Positions 63,301-64,000 of a DNA stretch of 64,000 nt are shown here, piece by piece. Under the pieces are notes generated by a model. That model saw nothing but the letters and a program-made list of their open reading frames with translations. It did not search any database and was not told the DNA's origin. The translations under genes and the position numbers were made by a program. Origin of the DNA: an uncultured Phocaeicola sp. (lineage in GTDB: Bacteria; Bacteroidota; Bacteroidia; Bacteroidales; Bacteroidaceae); contig CALUJS010000008.1 of assembly GCA_944321015.1 (NCBI GenBank), positions 1 to 64,000 on the forward strand, in the 5' to 3' direction. Every line of letters starts with the position of its first letter. The first letter of the stretch is position 1.

Positions 63301-64000
63301 TTATTTGTTTAATTGTTTCTTGAGCTCTTCGATTTCCCGTTTCATCTGGCCGATGGCGGTGAACATTTCGGGCAGGTTCTTGTAGGCGGCCGAACATTTG
63401 AAGAACTGCCGGGCGTCGATGGCGGGGCTGCCCATGATGTTGCGATGGTCGCCTTTCACGGTGCTGGGCACGCCCGACTGGGCGCCGATGTTGATGTGGT
63501 TGCCCACGTGGATGTGTCCGGCCAGACCTACCTGTCCGCCGAACATGCACCATTCGCCCACTTTTGTCGAGCCGGCCACGCCCACTTGCGAGGCCATCAC
63601 CGTGTGGCTGCCCACTTCCACGTTGTGGGCTATCTGGATGAGGTTGTCCAGCTTCACGCCGCGGTGGACGATGGTGGCGCCCATAGTGGAGCGGTCTACG
63701 CATGTGTTGGCACCGATTTCAACATCATCTTCCACGATGACGATGCCTATCTGGGGTATCTTCTCATAGCCTTCCGGCGTGGGAGCGAATCCGAATCCGT
63801 CGGCTCCGATTACGCATCCGGCGTGGAGGATGCATCGGTTGCCCACGCGGCAGTCGTGGTATATCGTCACGTTGGGATAGAGTATGCTGTTTTCGCCCAC
63901 GGTGGCATTCTCGCACACCGTGGCATGGGGATGGATGGCCGTGCCGTCGCCCACGGTGGCATTTTCGCCCACGAAGGCAAATGCGCCGATGTAGACGTCT
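63301..64000 (-). CDS. lpxD: UDP-3-O-acylglucosamine N-acyltransferase (N-terminus beyond window)
   Basis: The frame is open from the right edge to the stop at 63301, giving 232 residues of LpxD. Hexapeptide repeats are continuous ([38 protein letters not shown]), followed by [19 protein letters not shown] and [19 protein letters not shown] with the catalytic His. A C-terminal helix ([17 protein letters not shown]) closes the protein. The 5' part of the gene lies outside the window. Confidence 0.95.
   Translation of the reverse strand, partial: DVYIGAFAFVGENATVGDGTAIHPHATVCENATVGENSILYPNVTIYHDCRVGNRCILHAGCVIGADGFGFAPTPEGYEKIPQIGIVIVEDDVEIGANTCVDRSTMGATIVHRGVKLDNLIQIAHNVEVGSHTVMASQVGVAGSTKVGEWCMFGGQVGLAGHIHVGNHINIGAQSGVPSTVKGDHRNIMGSPAIDARQFFKCSAAYKNLPEMFTAIGQMKREIEELKKQLNK

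Overview
The window is a stretch of chromosome from a member of the Bacteroidales, most likely of the family Bacteroidaceae or a close relative. Three things point there. Many transcription units are preceded by the Bacteroidota promoter signature TAnnTTTG, often with TTTG 19-20 bases upstream. Several families are typical of the phylum (DUF4831, DUF4923, DUF5683, lipoprotein TamL, fused LpxC-FabZ). The gene order parA-parB-DUF5683-MltD-Rel and lpxD-lpxC/fabZ-lpxA is also typical. Base composition looks GC-richer than common gut Bacteroides; I cannot name genus or species.

Left part (1-15300): the end of an EamA transporter; an electron-transfer flavoprotein / acyl-CoA dehydrogenase operon interrupted by a MORN/TonB-C protein; Fe/Mn superoxide dismutase; dnaA; an MCE lipid-transport protein with a cell-wall amidase; a gene-free segment that looks like a structured RNA gene; an ATPase / DUF4435 / AraC operon resembling the core of a PARIS-type phage-defence module; and an AraC / nitroreductase pair bracketed by a 177-bp direct repeat.

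Middle (15300-46300): the Rel-MltD-DUF5683-ParB-ParA operon; surE-lpxB-nitrilase; a DUF3332 lipoprotein; an MFS transporter; tamB-tamL with a nucleotidyltransferase and L-serine ammonia-lyase; an S41 peptidase; a large pectate-lyase-like lipoprotein; DUF4831 and Nnr; then adk, obgE, pgeF and a tiny basic protein.

Right part (46300-64000): a membrane-anchored MutS-like ATPase with mltG; a membrane pyrophosphatase; a HAD phosphatase; a small outer-membrane barrel; DUF4923; a two-gene pectin-related unit (PL1-like lyase plus a giant beta-helix/barrel fusion); miaA; and the lipid A operon lpxD-lpxC/fabZ-lpxA with an unusual TnpR-passenger-like gene behind it.

The most unusual non-coding features are two kinds of short-period arrays in spacers between transcription units. 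One is a dispersed family of exactly 22-bp-phased units starting with ATAT, seen at six loci. The other is a single array of about ten 23-bp units centred on CACGTG, at 49305-49536. No tRNA, rRNA, CRISPR array or intact insertion sequence was recognised.
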